Source: Pratylenchus scribneri (lineage: Eukaryota > Nematoda > Chromadorea > Rhabditida > Pratylenchidae). Taken from it: a DNA stretch of 64,000 bases. The notes below the pieces were generated by a model that was not told the origin of the DNA, searched no databases, and was given only the letters and a program-made list of their open reading frames with translations. Position numbers and translations under genes: made by a program. Below are positions 1-11,413 of this stretch, piece after piece; positions within the stretch are counted from its first letter, which is position 1; each line of letters starts with the position of its first letter. Where the stretch lies: positions 248,001 through 312,000 of the forward strand of contig JAQSEB010000076.1 in assembly GCA_030063045.1 (NCBI GenBank), read 5' to 3'.

Positions 1-1304
1 GCATATAGTGAATTTCATCAAAAATGACCCATTCCAAATTTTTCAGAATTTCCGGATCGCGTTGGTAAAGTTTGTTGCGTAAAATTTCGGTGGTCATCAC
101 CAGGCATTCCGCATTCGGATTTATGCAAACATCGCCGGTCATCTTTGGATTTGGATTAATTTAAATAAATTAAAAATACACAAACCAATCCTATATTGGG
201 GAATTCGGCGGCCAATTCTTTGTATTTTTGGTTACTGAGTGCCTTTATTGGTGTTGTGTAGATGGCACGTTTTTTCGCTTTAAGAGCCAGAGCGACTGCA
301 TAGCTGCGAAAATTAAAATTATTTTTTTATTGAAATTTTTTTTAATTAAAAAATTTTGGCTCAAATTAATTTTTCATACATTCCAATGAGTGTTTTGCCG
401 GAGGAAGTGTGTGCCGAAACGACCAAATTTCGCCCTTGATCCAAACATTTTATTGCCTCTTGTTGGAATGGGTCCGGTTTAAATGCAAATTTTTTGGCCA
501 CTTCCAAATTCGCTGATAGAAGAATGTCGCCTCCATATCCGATCGGATAACAGACCTGAAATAGATTTGTGAATGTAAACTTTGTATTTTTTTATTGGTT
601 AATTAAGTACAAACTCATTAAATTAAAAAGGGTGGTATTTAATTTGAGGAAAAAAACATTGAAAGTGGCGAAAAACTTTTACTGGTTTAGTGGTTTGTCC
701 TTGACCACAAAACCCTGTACTGTCCAATTGATCGATCTCGTCAAGATGGACCGAATGGTATATAATTTGCCATGGTTTGGGTAAAATTAAGCGGCATTAA
801 ACCGTTTGTACCGATTTTCGTTTTTGGTTCAAAACTAAGTTAGGATTGGTTATGGTTTAGGAGTTAGGATAATTAAAATCTTCTCGACATTTTCAATATT
901 TTTTTTTCAGATAATTTTTCCCTTTTTCAATAATAAAATTAAAAGTAAACCTCATTGGCGAAACATTCATTATCCACCAAACATTTTTTGACCACATCCG
1001 AGGCGCGCGGTGGAACGAATTCTGCATTGTTCGCCGTTGCCCCATCTTGTTCATTCCCGGCCTCTCGTTTCACTTGAACACCTAAAATAATTCATAATTA
1101 AATTTCAACATTAATTTTACCATTGATTGTGCCCGAATTTATGTCAGCCAACAAACGTGAAGCAAATTGACGTGTCTCTTTCTGCTTTCGGCGCTCCAAA
1201 ACGGCCATTGAATTGGTAGGAGGTGAAGTTTTTTGCTCTTGTTCATCGCCACCGTCAACGCTTCCCCCCTCTTCTTCGCTTGTGTCCATAAATTCGTCGC
1301 TCAT
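1..1304 (-). CDS. mtr-4: MTR4/SKI2-type RNA helicase, N-terminal part (runs off left edge)
   Basis: DExH helicase of the Ski2/Mtr4 family, the helicase of nuclear exosome cofactors such as TRAMP. Five exons join in phase: 1304-1121, 1081-951, 555-380, 303-186 and 142 to the edge. After an acidic, low-complexity N-terminus of about 100 residues come motif I (SAHTSSGKT), motif Ia ([13 protein letters not shown]), [19 protein letters not shown] and the Walker B box DEIHY. The short N-terminus and the CxxEVxxP segment just before the helicase core favour MTR4 over SKI2, which has a much longer N-terminus; this is a judgement by eye. A TTTTCAG acceptor about 40 nt upstream of the ATG could take a spliced leader. 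The rest of the helicase, the arch and the C-terminus lie outside the window. Confidence 0.85.
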
Positions 1305-1514
1305 TTTTTATTGGTTATATTAAATAAAATGTTTAAAATTCTCCTGAAAATTCAATTAAAATTTAGTTAAAGTTGATATAATTAAATAATTAAGGATTAT
1401 TTAAACCATAAATTGATAAAATGAATAGTCGAATAAATAATTTTTATTTGGCTATTGAGCAAATATAATTGCAAGAAAAATTTAAAAACAATGGAATTTA
1501 TAATTCATTAATCA

Positions 1515-2737
1515 TCAAATTCTGGTGAACGGTTTAATATTGCATTCGGCTTGAAGATCGCCAATTTTCTGTTCAAATCGATTCTCCCAATCCATTGCCA
1601 AAAGGAAACGGCCCTTTTCCGCTTGTTCAACCACCCACGGTAAATTATGTTCAATCAATTGTTGGCGATGACTAAAAAATATTTATAATTATTTTAATTA
1701 ATTAAATTAAAAATCTAACACTGGTCCAAGTCGTAAAGCACCGAATATTGCCGCAGCAATGCACATAGGAAAACCTAAAATATTATAAATAAATGATTCA
1801 ACATGTTCTTCTTACCAAATTGAATTGCTTCAAAATATTTGACTGTGACTTCGCCTAGCATATTTGGACGCATTTGAAGTAAAACATGGAAGAAATCATG
1901 CGTTTCTCGATATCTAAATGAAAATTGGAATCGAATTAATCCTTTCAATTTAAAGTTCCCCAAATTACCTTTGCATAATATAGAGCAGTTCATTGTCCGT
2001 TCCATCCATAAAATTCACGGGCGGCCTCTCATTTGGGCTCGTATTCAAATCATCCAAAAATCTAATAAAATCTCATAAAATAAATTGGTAGCTAAATTCC
2101 ACCTGGCATATTCCTTGCCCATCGTTCCATCAGGCAATTGGGCAAGCCACCTTCGATCGATTGTTTCCTCACTGATCCGTGGTTTACGCCTCAACAATTC
2201 AGCGCCAATAACATCTTTGGCCATTCTTTGGTGAAGATGTTTGAGCAAAATTGATGGGACCTACAAAAAATTGATGATGCAATTAATTGGTTTTTTTTTA
2301 TCGTTTCGGAAGGGAGGAAGAGGGTGCAACGTGTCGAAGGTGATGATGAAGAAGATGATGAGGAAATTGATCGATTATGATGAAGGTGACGAGGATGATG
2401 AAGAAGATGATAATGATGAAGAAAAAGATGAGGTGACGAGTATGATAGTGTGGTGACGAGGATGATGGAAGGATTATAATCATCTTCTTCTTCGTAACCT
2501 TATCCCCCTCCTCCCCCCGTTTTATCTTTAATTAAATCAATTTCCCTCAAATTACCGTTGTCTCGCCCATTGTCGCAATCATGTCACCCCGTTTTGGGTC
2601 CAATATTGACATTAACGCCGAGCCAAATCCAAGCAAAGTTCGTTGAATTGCACTAATCTATATTTAATTTTATTAAATAAAATAATCAAAATAATTTAAA
2701 CCTCAATATGTGGAAAATCCGCTCCTTCCCTTCTCAT
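1515..2737 (-). CDS. coq-4: COQ4, ubiquinone biosynthesis scaffold protein
   Basis: Mitochondrial inner-membrane protein that organises the CoQ biosynthetic complex. Seven exons fit in phase: 2737-2702, 2657-2556, 2260-2103, 2061-1969, 1913-1816, 1774-1720 and 1671-1515. Diagnostic stretches are [52 protein letters not shown] with [13 protein letters not shown], and [17 protein letters not shown]. The HDxxH...GE zinc motif characteristic of COQ4 is present. The length (about 223 aa) suits the family, although the N-terminus is short and shows no clear mitochondrial presequence. The chosen ATG overlaps the stop of the upstream DNLZ gene (ATGA). Exon 1 has only 12 codons, so the start is the least certain part. 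Intron 2 contains a GATGAA-rich low-complexity stretch. Confidence 0.9.
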
Positions 2738-3484
2738 TCTTCCTCCTTCGTCCCGGCCAATTCCAGTTGGATTCCGCCCCTCTTCACTTCCTCCCCGCGT
2801 TGTGCCAAAATTTCTTCGAGGTTCCTTTTGCCATCCAAATCGGTGAACCAACCCAAATTGTCCGCAATAATGTGATGATTTTTGCAGCTGTCGCATTTGA
2901 CCAAAACGATCCCGTTGTCGTAGGCCACTTTGGAGAAGAATTTTGGACCCTAAAATTTATATTTTACTAATTTTTAGATCAATATTTTTACCATTTTTAA
3001 TATTGGATATTCCTTAAATCCCCTAAGAGACAAGAGATCTATATCTATTTATCTACTTTCCCATTATTGGATTGTGACTTGGGAGGGGGAAGAAAAGTAA
3101 ATTAAGGGTCTTTTCCCCTTTCCTCCCGCCCTTCACTCCAATAATAATTTTTCCCCCTTAATAATATGGAAGAACTTGTTTTTTTTTATATCAAATTTTC
3201 TTAAAAATTTCTAGATAAATTTACTAAATAACCTGTCTTGTAGAGCAAACTTTGCATGTGTAAATTAAAGCCAATTTTGGTGTAATTGAAGCAAACTTTG
3301 CTTCACTTTTTGATTGTTCGTTGTTGATTTCTTTTGGAAATACTGAATTTAATTGTTCTTCTTTTTTCAACAATGTTTGAATGTTGAAATTGCGGCGAAT
3401 TTGTTGATTAGTTTGGTTGGAAAATAAATTAAAATTTGTGAAAATTCTTCGATTTTTTAAAATTAATTTGGTGAAATTCATCAA
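2734..3484 (-). CDS. dnlz: DNL-type zinc finger protein (Tim15/Zim17/HEP family)
   Basis: Mitochondrial matrix zinc protein that keeps mtHsp70 (mortalin) soluble and active. Two exons, 3484-3233 and 2949-2734, join in phase 0. The N-terminus is rich in K, R, N and F and free of acidic residues, as in a mitochondrial presequence. The DNL domain follows: [10 protein letters not shown], then [16 protein letters not shown] and the signature [12 protein letters not shown]. Two CxxC pairs make the zinc site. The product is about 155 aa. A TTAG acceptor sits five bases before the ATG and could be a trans-splice site. The stop codon overlaps the start of COQ4, so the two may share a transcript; both proteins act in mitochondria. 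Confidence 0.9.
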
Positions 3485-3953
3485 ACTAATATTATTTTTT
3501 AAATAAATTGCATTACAAATTTAACATTTAAAATATGGAAAATTATCGAATTATTCGACAATGAAATTAAATAACAAATTTTAAACAAACAAGTTTTATT
3601 CGTCATTTAAATAAAAGGAAAAAAAAACAAATATTTTGATGAGATGCATTTTTATGCCAAAATAAGGTTTGGATGGAGAATATGGGGGAGGATGGAAGCG
3701 AAAAGTGTGGAGGCGAATTTTAGACTCAAAAAATTAGGATGGATTTTTGCTGTCAAATACGACAAAAAAGAAGGAAATGTGGTAAATTAAATATTTTCAT
3801 TCCCTTTTTAATTGAATTAATTTTGGAAAAAAGGCGAAAAATATTGGTAAAATCCTCCCATCCATCCATTTTTAGAAACAAAAATAAAAATAATTCCTTT
3901 CTCTCTCAAAAAAAGTGACAAATCCCTCCCCAAAATGTTGTTGTTTTCTGGTA

Positions 3954-4573
3954 TCATTGTGCGATTGGTCGAATTTTAAAGTGCAATCCGATGAGTGAAA
4001 AGACCAAGCATTTCAGGTCCTGGACCAAATAGTAGAATGAGCGAAGCCCAACCGGGTCCTTGCTGTCGTTGACCTCAACAAGGCAGCCAATTTTGCTGGT
4101 CGTGAATGAGACATGGTCGGCGCCACAAAGGATTTCCAGCTCTTGACGGCCAACACGGTCGGGCTCTGGCCAATTTGTGTCGTCTTCCTAAATAATGAGA
4201 AAATTTTTATTTTAATTTGGTCCCAGTAAAAAACTTTTTCCTTAATTTTATCCCAATTTTCCCTTCATCCATTTAATTTTACGTACATTCATGATTTCGG
4301 AATCGTCAATGATGCGTTTCAGTTCCTCCATCACTGATTTGCTCACATAGCATTCCTTACGGATCAAGGTGTCATTTTTGTAGTTGGAATTGTTTGCGTA
4401 ACGCAGCTTGCCGTCAGGACGGAATTCGAATTCCAAAAATTCATGTCCGAACTGTGAAAATTTAAATTGTTTTATTATCATTTAGGAGGAACTATGTGAA
4501 CCTTTCCCTTGTGTCCAACATAGTAACGAACGTAGAATTGATCTTTGCTTGGCTCCGTCTTCGTTGTTGTCAT
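3954..4573 (-). CDS. mag-1: Mago nashi, exon junction complex core subunit
   Basis: MAGO forms a heterodimer with Y14/RBM8A and locks eIF4A3 onto spliced mRNA. Three exons, 4573-4502, 4451-4287 and 4187-3954, are all phase 0. The protein is almost unmistakable: [79 protein letters not shown] and a C-terminus ending HFKIRPIAQ. Predicted length is about 156 aa against roughly 146 in human; the extra residues are a short N-terminus ([12 protein letters not shown]) and two C-terminal residues. It lies 271 bp downstream of HDAC1 in the same orientation, with a GCAG acceptor close to the ATG, which would suit operon-type processing. Confidence 0.96.
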
Positions 4574-4844
4574 TTCTCACTGCTTTTTTTGACTCAATTT
4601 AAACAAATCTTCAATAAAATAATTAATAAAATGCAAATTATTAACAATATTAATAGGGAAATTATCCCATAAATAGATTTAAAATTCAAAAAATATTACA
4701 AAAACAAACGTTATTTTAAATATCAAAATCAAAGATGCAAATAATTAAGAAAAATCGATACCACCGTCCCCAAAAATTAGAATACAAAATGAGATTGGGT
4801 TTATATTTAAATCAGTATTAGAGGAATGTTCTTTTAATTTCCAT

Positions 4845-6744
4845 TCAATTCTCTTCCATCGGTGCCGCTTCCTTTTCGCCATTGTCCGTTTTGGCCATTT
4901 CGGATTCTTCCGCATCCAAACGAGCCTTTTTCCCTTCCACCGCCGGGTCGCTGGCCGATGGTTCGCTGCCACTACGTTTTGTGGTGCTCGATTCCCGGTT
5001 GCGTTTATCACCGCCCTCCTTTTCGCCCTCAAATTGTTCGCCTGGGTCCTCGACCATTTTGTCGCTTATTGCTTCTTAAATGGCGAAAATTTGTTTACTT
5101 ATTTAATTAAATATGAATTAATTACCTGGAATTCGTTCATCCGGATTTGCCGCATCCCGTTGTACGGCTTCACGGTCATCCATATCCACAATGTCCGGGT
5201 CGGTGGCTGCAAAAATTCATCAATTAAATTAACCAAAAATAAATATAAAACCTTGAATTTGGACGCCTGGAGCATGCGGAATTTGACGGAGTGATTCAAA
5301 AATCTTTTCTCTTTAAAAATAAATTTTTGAATTAAGAATATAAAGCTAACTTGACTTTGTCCAAATATTCTTGCGTATTATGGTTGGTCATATTCGACGG
5401 ATTGATATGCAATTTAAAATCCGGACCATAATATTCAAAATAGTCGTTGTATGGGAGATCTTAAACAAATTTATTTTATTCAAAAAAAGGCAATAAAAAA
5501 CCATTGGAAATTTCATAATCCAGAGCAACCGATGTTTCGTAGGTCCAGCAACGTGCAACATTTCGGATGGTGTAGCCTCCACCGCCCAGCATCAAAACAG
5601 GCAGGTTGAACTTTTTCACATATTCCACGCATTTTCCATGTCCTAAAAATTTACAAATAAAGATAAGTGAATTTATAAAACCTTTAAGCGTCAGATTGAA
5701 ACATCCCAGGCGATCACCGGTCAGCGAATCGGCACCGCATTGAAGCACAATGACCGATGGTTGATAGGCTTTGATGATTTTTTCCATAACCGGCTCGAAA
5801 ATGCGCTCATATGTGTCATCATCGATTCCATCTCGCTGCAAAATTATAATTTATAAATTTAACTGTAAATTTGTTGTGCTCACCAATGGAAAATTAACCG
5901 CATAATAACGACCGCGTTCAGCGCCAATGTCCTTTAGATCGCCGGTGCCAGGGAAATATTCACCATATTTATGGAATGAAACCTTTGATTAAATTGAATT
6001 ATAATTTGTAAATCAAACAATAAAGCAAACCGTCATGACTCGATCGGTGGTGTAGAAGGCTTCCTCTACTCCATCGCCATGATGAATATCAATGTCCACA
6101 TAGAGCACACGTTGATGGTATTTGAGTAGTTCAAGGATGGCCAGCACAATGTCATTTGTGTAGCAAAATCCGGAGGCCTCTGATTTCTTTGCGTGATGTA
6201 ATCCGCCCATCCAGTTGATGGCAATGTCCACTTGGTTTTTGTTGATTTTGTTGGCTGCTGCAACCGATCCACCACTTGAAATTTGGCAGAACTCGAAAAG
6301 ACCATCGAACACCGGGCAGTCATCCCCCACATTGAAACGCTGCATTTGGCGACCATAATCCGCAATGTTGTCCGGTTTAATGTTCTATGTGTTTAAAGAA
6401 ATTTTACATATTGAATTAAAACAGAATAAACATTGAGGAAAAGCATGTAATCATCGCTGTGATATTTGGTCATTTCCTGCAAACTTGCTGGCTGAGGTCG
6501 CTAAAATTTAAAAATAATTTAAGTTTTGAGCAAATAAATCTTACATAAACTTCCATTTTTCGATACAATCCATAGTTGAGGAGCAAATTGTGAGTCATCC
6601 TAATTCGATGGGGCTTCATTGGGTGTCCTTGTCCATAATAGTAGTTCCCTACATCTCCTAAAAATAAAACTGGAATAAATTGCTTAAAAAACAGAACAAA
6701 CCATCATAGTAATAGGCAACTTTCTTTCGACAATGAATTGTCAT
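4845..6744 (-). CDS. hda-1: Class I histone deacetylase (HDAC1/2, Rpd3 type)
   Basis: Zn-dependent lysine deacetylase of the Sin3, NuRD and CoREST complexes. Eleven exons join in phase: 6744-6702, 6657-6545, 6500-6432, 6384-6031, 5982-5884, 5835-5682, 5642-5502, 5459-5351, 5310-5252, 5206-5126 and 5074-4845. The catalytic features are intact: [16 protein letters not shown] (His pair), [17 protein letters not shown] (zinc ligands), [17 protein letters not shown] and [18 protein letters not shown] (Tyr). [19 protein letters not shown] and [16 protein letters not shown] place it with HDAC1/2 rather than HDAC3 or HDAC8. The C-terminal tail after the core is acidic and lysine-rich ([17 protein letters not shown]) but shorter than in vertebrates. 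It is the first gene of a five-gene minus-strand series. Confidence 0.96.
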
Positions 6745-7518
6745 TTTCAATTAATTGTAAAATATTGTATTGATGTAATTAATAAGAAATTGATGCTAAA
6801 ATTTCTGAATTATGTTTGTTAATAAATTAGCTTAATAAATGAACATTAACGTGCTATCCAAAATTTTAAAATTTTGATGTGTGCTAGAAAATTTGGCAAG
6901 TGAAAATGTAAAAGACAAAGGAGGTTCTTCATTCTTTAACTCGGCACGGCACATAATAGATCGCAAGTCACAATCGCAACCGCAATGGAACGGGCATCGG
7001 ATCGGATTGCGTTGCGTGCGTTTTGCGTGCGACCGCCGAAAGGTAAAAAGTTTTATTTTTTTCTTGTGGATATTTTGTCTCGAATCCAATCGATAATAAA
7101 AGTGCGTGTTTGTGCGCCTCACTCGAAAAAGTCGTTTAAAACATTTCATTAAACCATGTTTTCGCTAGTTAACATTTACATATTTATTTTTCAACATGCT
7201 ACATTAGAAAATAACATTAGTTTTTTGGTTTAATCTCTGTAAATTACCCGAAACCGGTTTGGATAAAATGTCTTAAACCCGGACTTTTTTGTTTTTATTT
7301 TTCGGAAAAACGTGAAAGGTGAAACGCGCAAAGCAAAGGTGCTGCGTATGCGTATGCGTTAACAATCTAGCACCATAAATGGATGTGGATGATTACCGCA
7401 ATTTCCATTTCTTTTGATGAATTTATGCAGTAGATCGAATTTCTTTATTTAATACTTCAAGAATTTTTATAGCATAAAAATTTTATATCAAATAGAGAAT
7501 TGATTTAATACCAGCAAA
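6745..7518. promoter_or_regulatory. Divergent intergenic region between HDAC1 and MFAP1
   Basis: This 774-bp gap separates the start codons of two diverging housekeeping genes, so it should carry both promoters and any 5' UTR sequence. It has a moderately GC-rich core around 6960-7040 in an otherwise AT-rich stretch. I see no convincing coding exon; the reading frames on both strands lack family resemblance. No specific element is claimed. Confidence 0.5.
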
Positions 7519-9267
7519 ATGGGCGATTTTGTACCGAAATTTGAGCGTAATTTGGACATGAAGCCATTGGGACCGCGTCCTTTGCCAACCGCAGGAGCAA
7601 TTCCAGTTAAGGATGACAAAGGGCGAATTGTCATGAAGAAGGTTAATTATAAAAACTAATAAGGATTATTCATTCAAATAATTTTTCACTGAAGGTTCGA
7701 GTACAGCGCTATATGGCTGGCAAGATGTAAAATTTTTTTGCTTTAAGTTAACAATAAAATCTATAATTTTACAGTCCCGAATTTGCTCGCGAGAGTGATT
7801 CAGAAGAAGAAGAAGTTGACGAAAAACCGGATGAACGAGATCGACATGACCATCATCGCAGCCGTCGAACTGAACGGGAAAGAAGAGATGAACGCTACGA
7901 TGGAAAAGATAAACATAAAAGGTTCACTTAAATATTTTAAATAGATTGTAAAATTTATTTTAGAGACCGGCATTATCACGATGAATTGAAACAGGAATTG
8001 AAGGAAGAATTGGATATAGGCGAAGAGGAGACAGCTCCAACCGAATATGATTCCGAAAATGAAGACGAACGAGAAGATAGACACCGAAGAGCAATGGAAA
8101 GACGGCGACGAATGGAACAGGAAGAACAGCATAAAATTGAAGAGGAATTCGATGAGGAGGATGAAGAGGAGAAAGAACGCCGAAGAGAGCTGATTCGATT
8201 GAGACGAAAACGACGGGAGGATGAGGTTTATCTGAATTCAAATTAATTAAAATAATAATAAATGTAGGAATTAATGGCCAGACAAAAAGAATTTGAAGAG
8301 GTCAGTGAAGAGGAGAGCGAAGAAGAAAGTTCGGAAGAGGAGGAGGAGAGCGAAGAGGAAATGGCACCACGGCTTAAGCCCGTTTTCGTTCCAAAGTTGG
8401 TTCAATTTAATTAATAATATTTTTAAATTAATTATAAAAATTAGAACCGATCGTGTCACGCTGATCGAACTGGAAAAGGAGCAGGCAAAATTGGAACAAT
8501 TACGAATGGAAGAAGAGCGACGAAAGAAGGAAAAGAAGAGACAATCAGTAAAATTGGTTGAGGAACAATTGAAAAGGGAAGCCGACATGGAAAAGGCCAA
8601 AAAGGAAGAGGGCGCTCAACTTGACCTGACAGCAGTGAACACGGACGATGAAAGTGAAGAGATTGCGTACGAAACATGGAAAATTCGTGAAATGAAACGA
8701 CTCAAACGAAATCGGGACGAACGAGATGCGTAAGTGGTTTATTTACTTTTAGAATTAATTATTATAAAAATATTTGCAGAATGGCCAGAGAGAAGGAAGA
8801 ATTGGACCGAATTCACAACATGACCGAAGAGGAACGTCGAGAATACATGCGCCTGCACCCAAAAATGATAACCAATGAGCAGAGGAAGGGAAAATACAAA
8901 TTCTTGCAAAAGTACTATCATCGCGGTGTGTTCTTCTTGGACAAAGAGGACGAAGTGCTGACGAGGAATTTTGCCGAAGCCACGGGTGAAGATGTTTTTG
9001 ACAAATCTGTTCTGCCAAAAGTCATGCAGGTATTTGCGAATATTTTTTTGATTTTTTCTACATTAAACTTTTAAATAGGTGAAAAACTTTGGCAAGGCCA
9101 GCCGATCCAAATGGACGCATTTGACGGCGGAGGACACCACAGATCATCAGGGCGTTTGGGCCACACCAACACCGTTGGCCGCCAAATTTGTGACAAAACA
9201 TGCAGCCGGGATGAAGACAATTTTTGAGCGTCCATCGGCAAAGAAACGGAAAGTTGCAGCGGATTGA
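7519..9267 (+). CDS. mfap-1: MFAP1, spliceosomal B-complex protein
   Basis: Despite its name (microfibrillar-associated protein 1), this family is a nuclear pre-mRNA splicing factor of the B complex and partner of PRP38. Eight exons fit in phase: 7519-7641, 7695-7726, 7775-7921, 7964-8225, 8268-8395, 8445-8729, 8780-9029 and 9079-9267. The first two thirds are a charged Glu/Arg/Lys coiled coil with acidic blocks ([13 protein letters not shown]). The conserved C-terminal region is clear: [39 protein letters not shown] and [11 protein letters not shown] basic tail ([10 protein letters not shown]) may act as a nuclear localisation signal. Length is about 450 aa, as usual for MFAP1. Confidence 0.94.
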
Positions 9268-9692
9268 TTTTTTTTTCATAATTGATAAAATGTATTTTAT
9301 TTAAATCATCATAAATGGATAAACAAATAAATATGCATTTCTTTTATTCTCTTTTCATTCATTTTTAATTGTTTTGTTCAATAATTTATTTTTTTATTTA
9401 TATTTAATTGATGGGAAGAATCATTCATCGAAATAAGCGATTGCGAGTTGGATGTTTGAACTTGGAATAATATGTGCAAAAAGGTAAAAGCACACCCATC
9501 TCAAAAGCACACCCATCTCGTCTTTTTTCCTCTAACCTCAAATTCTCGAATGATATTTCCCCGTTTTCCTCCCATCTGGTTTATAAGTCACCAGTTGGAA
9601 GTTTCCATTTCCCCACCCACCAACCGCCAACTCGCATCGATTTTTCAGAAAAAAAATTAAATTCGTGGTTTTAAAGAAAAACAATTTTAAAA
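9268..9692. other. Intergenic AT-rich gap with a small direct duplication
   Basis: Holds the 3' UTR of MFAP1 and the upstream region of the first FLYWCH gene. A 16-base phrase (AAAAGCACACCCATCT) occurs twice back to back near 9487-9520, followed by pyrimidine-rich DNA. No gene is seen. Confidence 0.5.
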
Positions 9693-10401
9693 ATGGCTAC
9701 TTTCGTAAATTCCCAAAGAGGACATCAAAAGTTGGTTCATCTCGGCTTTGTCTATCAATGCAGGAAAGATGGCAACAAAGGGAATCGCTATTGGTCCTGC
9801 GAACAGAGACGGGACAAATGCCCGGGTTGTGCCACAACCGATGGGGAAAACAATGTCACCGTCACTCGGCAACACAATCATCCTCCATCCCAGGCTCAAG
9901 CTGAATTGGCCATAATCAAAAGCCAAATCCGGGAAGTTGCTGTCAATTCAACAACAAAACCACGCGCCCTCGTCAAAGAGCAATTGGCTTTGGTGAATGT
10001 CAGTGAACAAACGAAGGTGGGTACTTTTGATATTTCTCAAAATGATCCAATTAATTAGTCAAATTAATAAACAAATTTTTACTAAAATATATTTTTTTTA
10101 GGCTTTGCTACCCAATATTGAGGCTTTGGAGAAGATTGTGAGTCGAAAACGACGGCGCGCTGAAGGAAATGAGACAACTGCTGCTTGTGAAATGGTTGGG
10201 ACGACTGCTGCTAGTGAAATGGTTGGGACGACTGCTGCTGGTGAAATGGTTGGTTTTGCTTTAAAAAATATGCAAATTCGCCTCATAAATGTGCGATATT
10301 TATCCTTCCATTCTATTCTTTCGCTCGCTCCCTCCACTCCGCTTCATTTCGTCCGTCATCATCTCATCTTATTTTCTTTCTTCTCTTCCAATAATGGCTA
10401 A
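9693..10401 (+). CDS. FLYWCH-type zinc finger protein, copy 1
   Basis: FLYWCH domains are WRKY-like zinc fingers, frequently transposon-derived, that bind DNA; C. elegans FLH proteins repress microRNA genes. Exon 1 (9693-10016) holds the domain: GHQKLVHLGFVYQC, then RYWSCEQRRDKCPGCA, then QHNHPP supplying the histidines. Exon 2 starts at 10102 (ALLPNIEALEKIVSRKRRR), basic and probably nuclear. A 27-bp unit encoding TTAA-EMVG is repeated three times near 10175-10255. After about 10270 the frame looks non-coding although it stays open to 10401, so the true 3' end or a further splice is uncertain. It is closely similar to the next gene, which points to recent tandem duplication. Confidence 0.7.
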
Positions 10402-10533
10402 CGAAATGCCACAAGAATTGCCTTTAAAAAAATATTTTTATTTAAAGTGCTAAAAAAATAAAGAAAGACGGATTTTTTAAAGAATTTTTCTCTAAAAAAC
10501 GTCTCATAAAATTCATTTCTTCTTCTAAAAAAT

Positions 10534-11036
10534 ATGGCTACTTTTGTAAATTCCCAAAAGGGACATCAAAAATTGGTCCATTCCGGTTTCTTATACCGAA
10601 GGAAAAAAGAAGGCCAAAATGGGAAACGATATTGGCTCTGTGATTTGGACAAAAAGGAGAAATGTAACGGCGCAGCAATAACCGACGCGGAAAACAATGT
10701 CACCGTTACTCGGCCACATAATCATCCTCCTTCACCGGCCCGATCCGAATTGGCCCAAATTAAAAATCAGATCAAGCAAATTGCCGCTTCTTCAAATGTT
10801 AAAGCTCGGACATTGATCACCGAACAATTGGCATTGGCGGGTGTCAGCGAACAAGTCAAGGTGGGCACATTTTAGAAGCATCGAATTCTCTGGAATTATT
10901 GAAGGCTTCACTGCCTAAATTCTCTAGTTTGGAGAAGATGGTCAGTCGAAAACGGTGCGCTGCCAATGATGGAACCAACAACAACACATCCGCAGCGGAT
11001 GACAATCTTTGGAACAACGAATTTGTGAGATTTTAA
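10534..11036 (+). CDS. FLYWCH-type zinc finger protein, copy 2
   Basis: Paralogue of the preceding gene; both begin MATFVNSQ.GHQKLVH and share ENNVTVTR.HNHPP. Exon 1 is 10534-10860. Comparison with copy 1 places the second exon at 10905-11036 (GCT TCA CTG..., matching ALLP...LEKIVSRKR of copy 1), leaving a 44-nt GT-AG intron. Product about 152 aa with one C2H2-like FLYWCH finger (RYWLCDLDKKEKCNGAA) and a short basic and Asn-rich tail. Function unknown beyond probable DNA binding; the 27-bp repeat of copy 1 is absent here. Confidence 0.72.
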
Positions 11037-11413
11037 TCCTTTTTTGGCTATTAATTCTACTAAAATATTCATCACTTTGCCATCATCTTCATTCATCATA
11101 TGTTTTAATCAAAAATCAATCATTTATTTGATTATTCGACTAATGTCTCTATGTAGTGATTTTCATCTGACCAAAACGTCTAATTAGCTTGCTAAAATGA
11201 TCTTTCTTTCTTTTTACTCGCCAAAATATCTATATAAACAACGTATACAACCAATAGAAAGTATCGAATATTGGGCGCAGTCGCAGAGAAATAGGGCGCG
11301 TAAATATAAATTTTGTATACTCGGGCGCAAGCATAGTAAAACAAACTAATAAAAATATTGATTTTTATCCCACTCATCCATTTATTGTTATTAAAATCTA
11401 GACTTAAAATAAA
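11037..11413. other. Intergenic gap with GGGCGC-bearing left arm of an inverted repeat
   Basis: No coding exon is seen. Three GGGCGC occurrences between about 11270 and 11330 stand out against AT-rich surroundings. The last belongs to a 20-bp sequence that recurs inverted at 11958. Confidence 0.5.
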
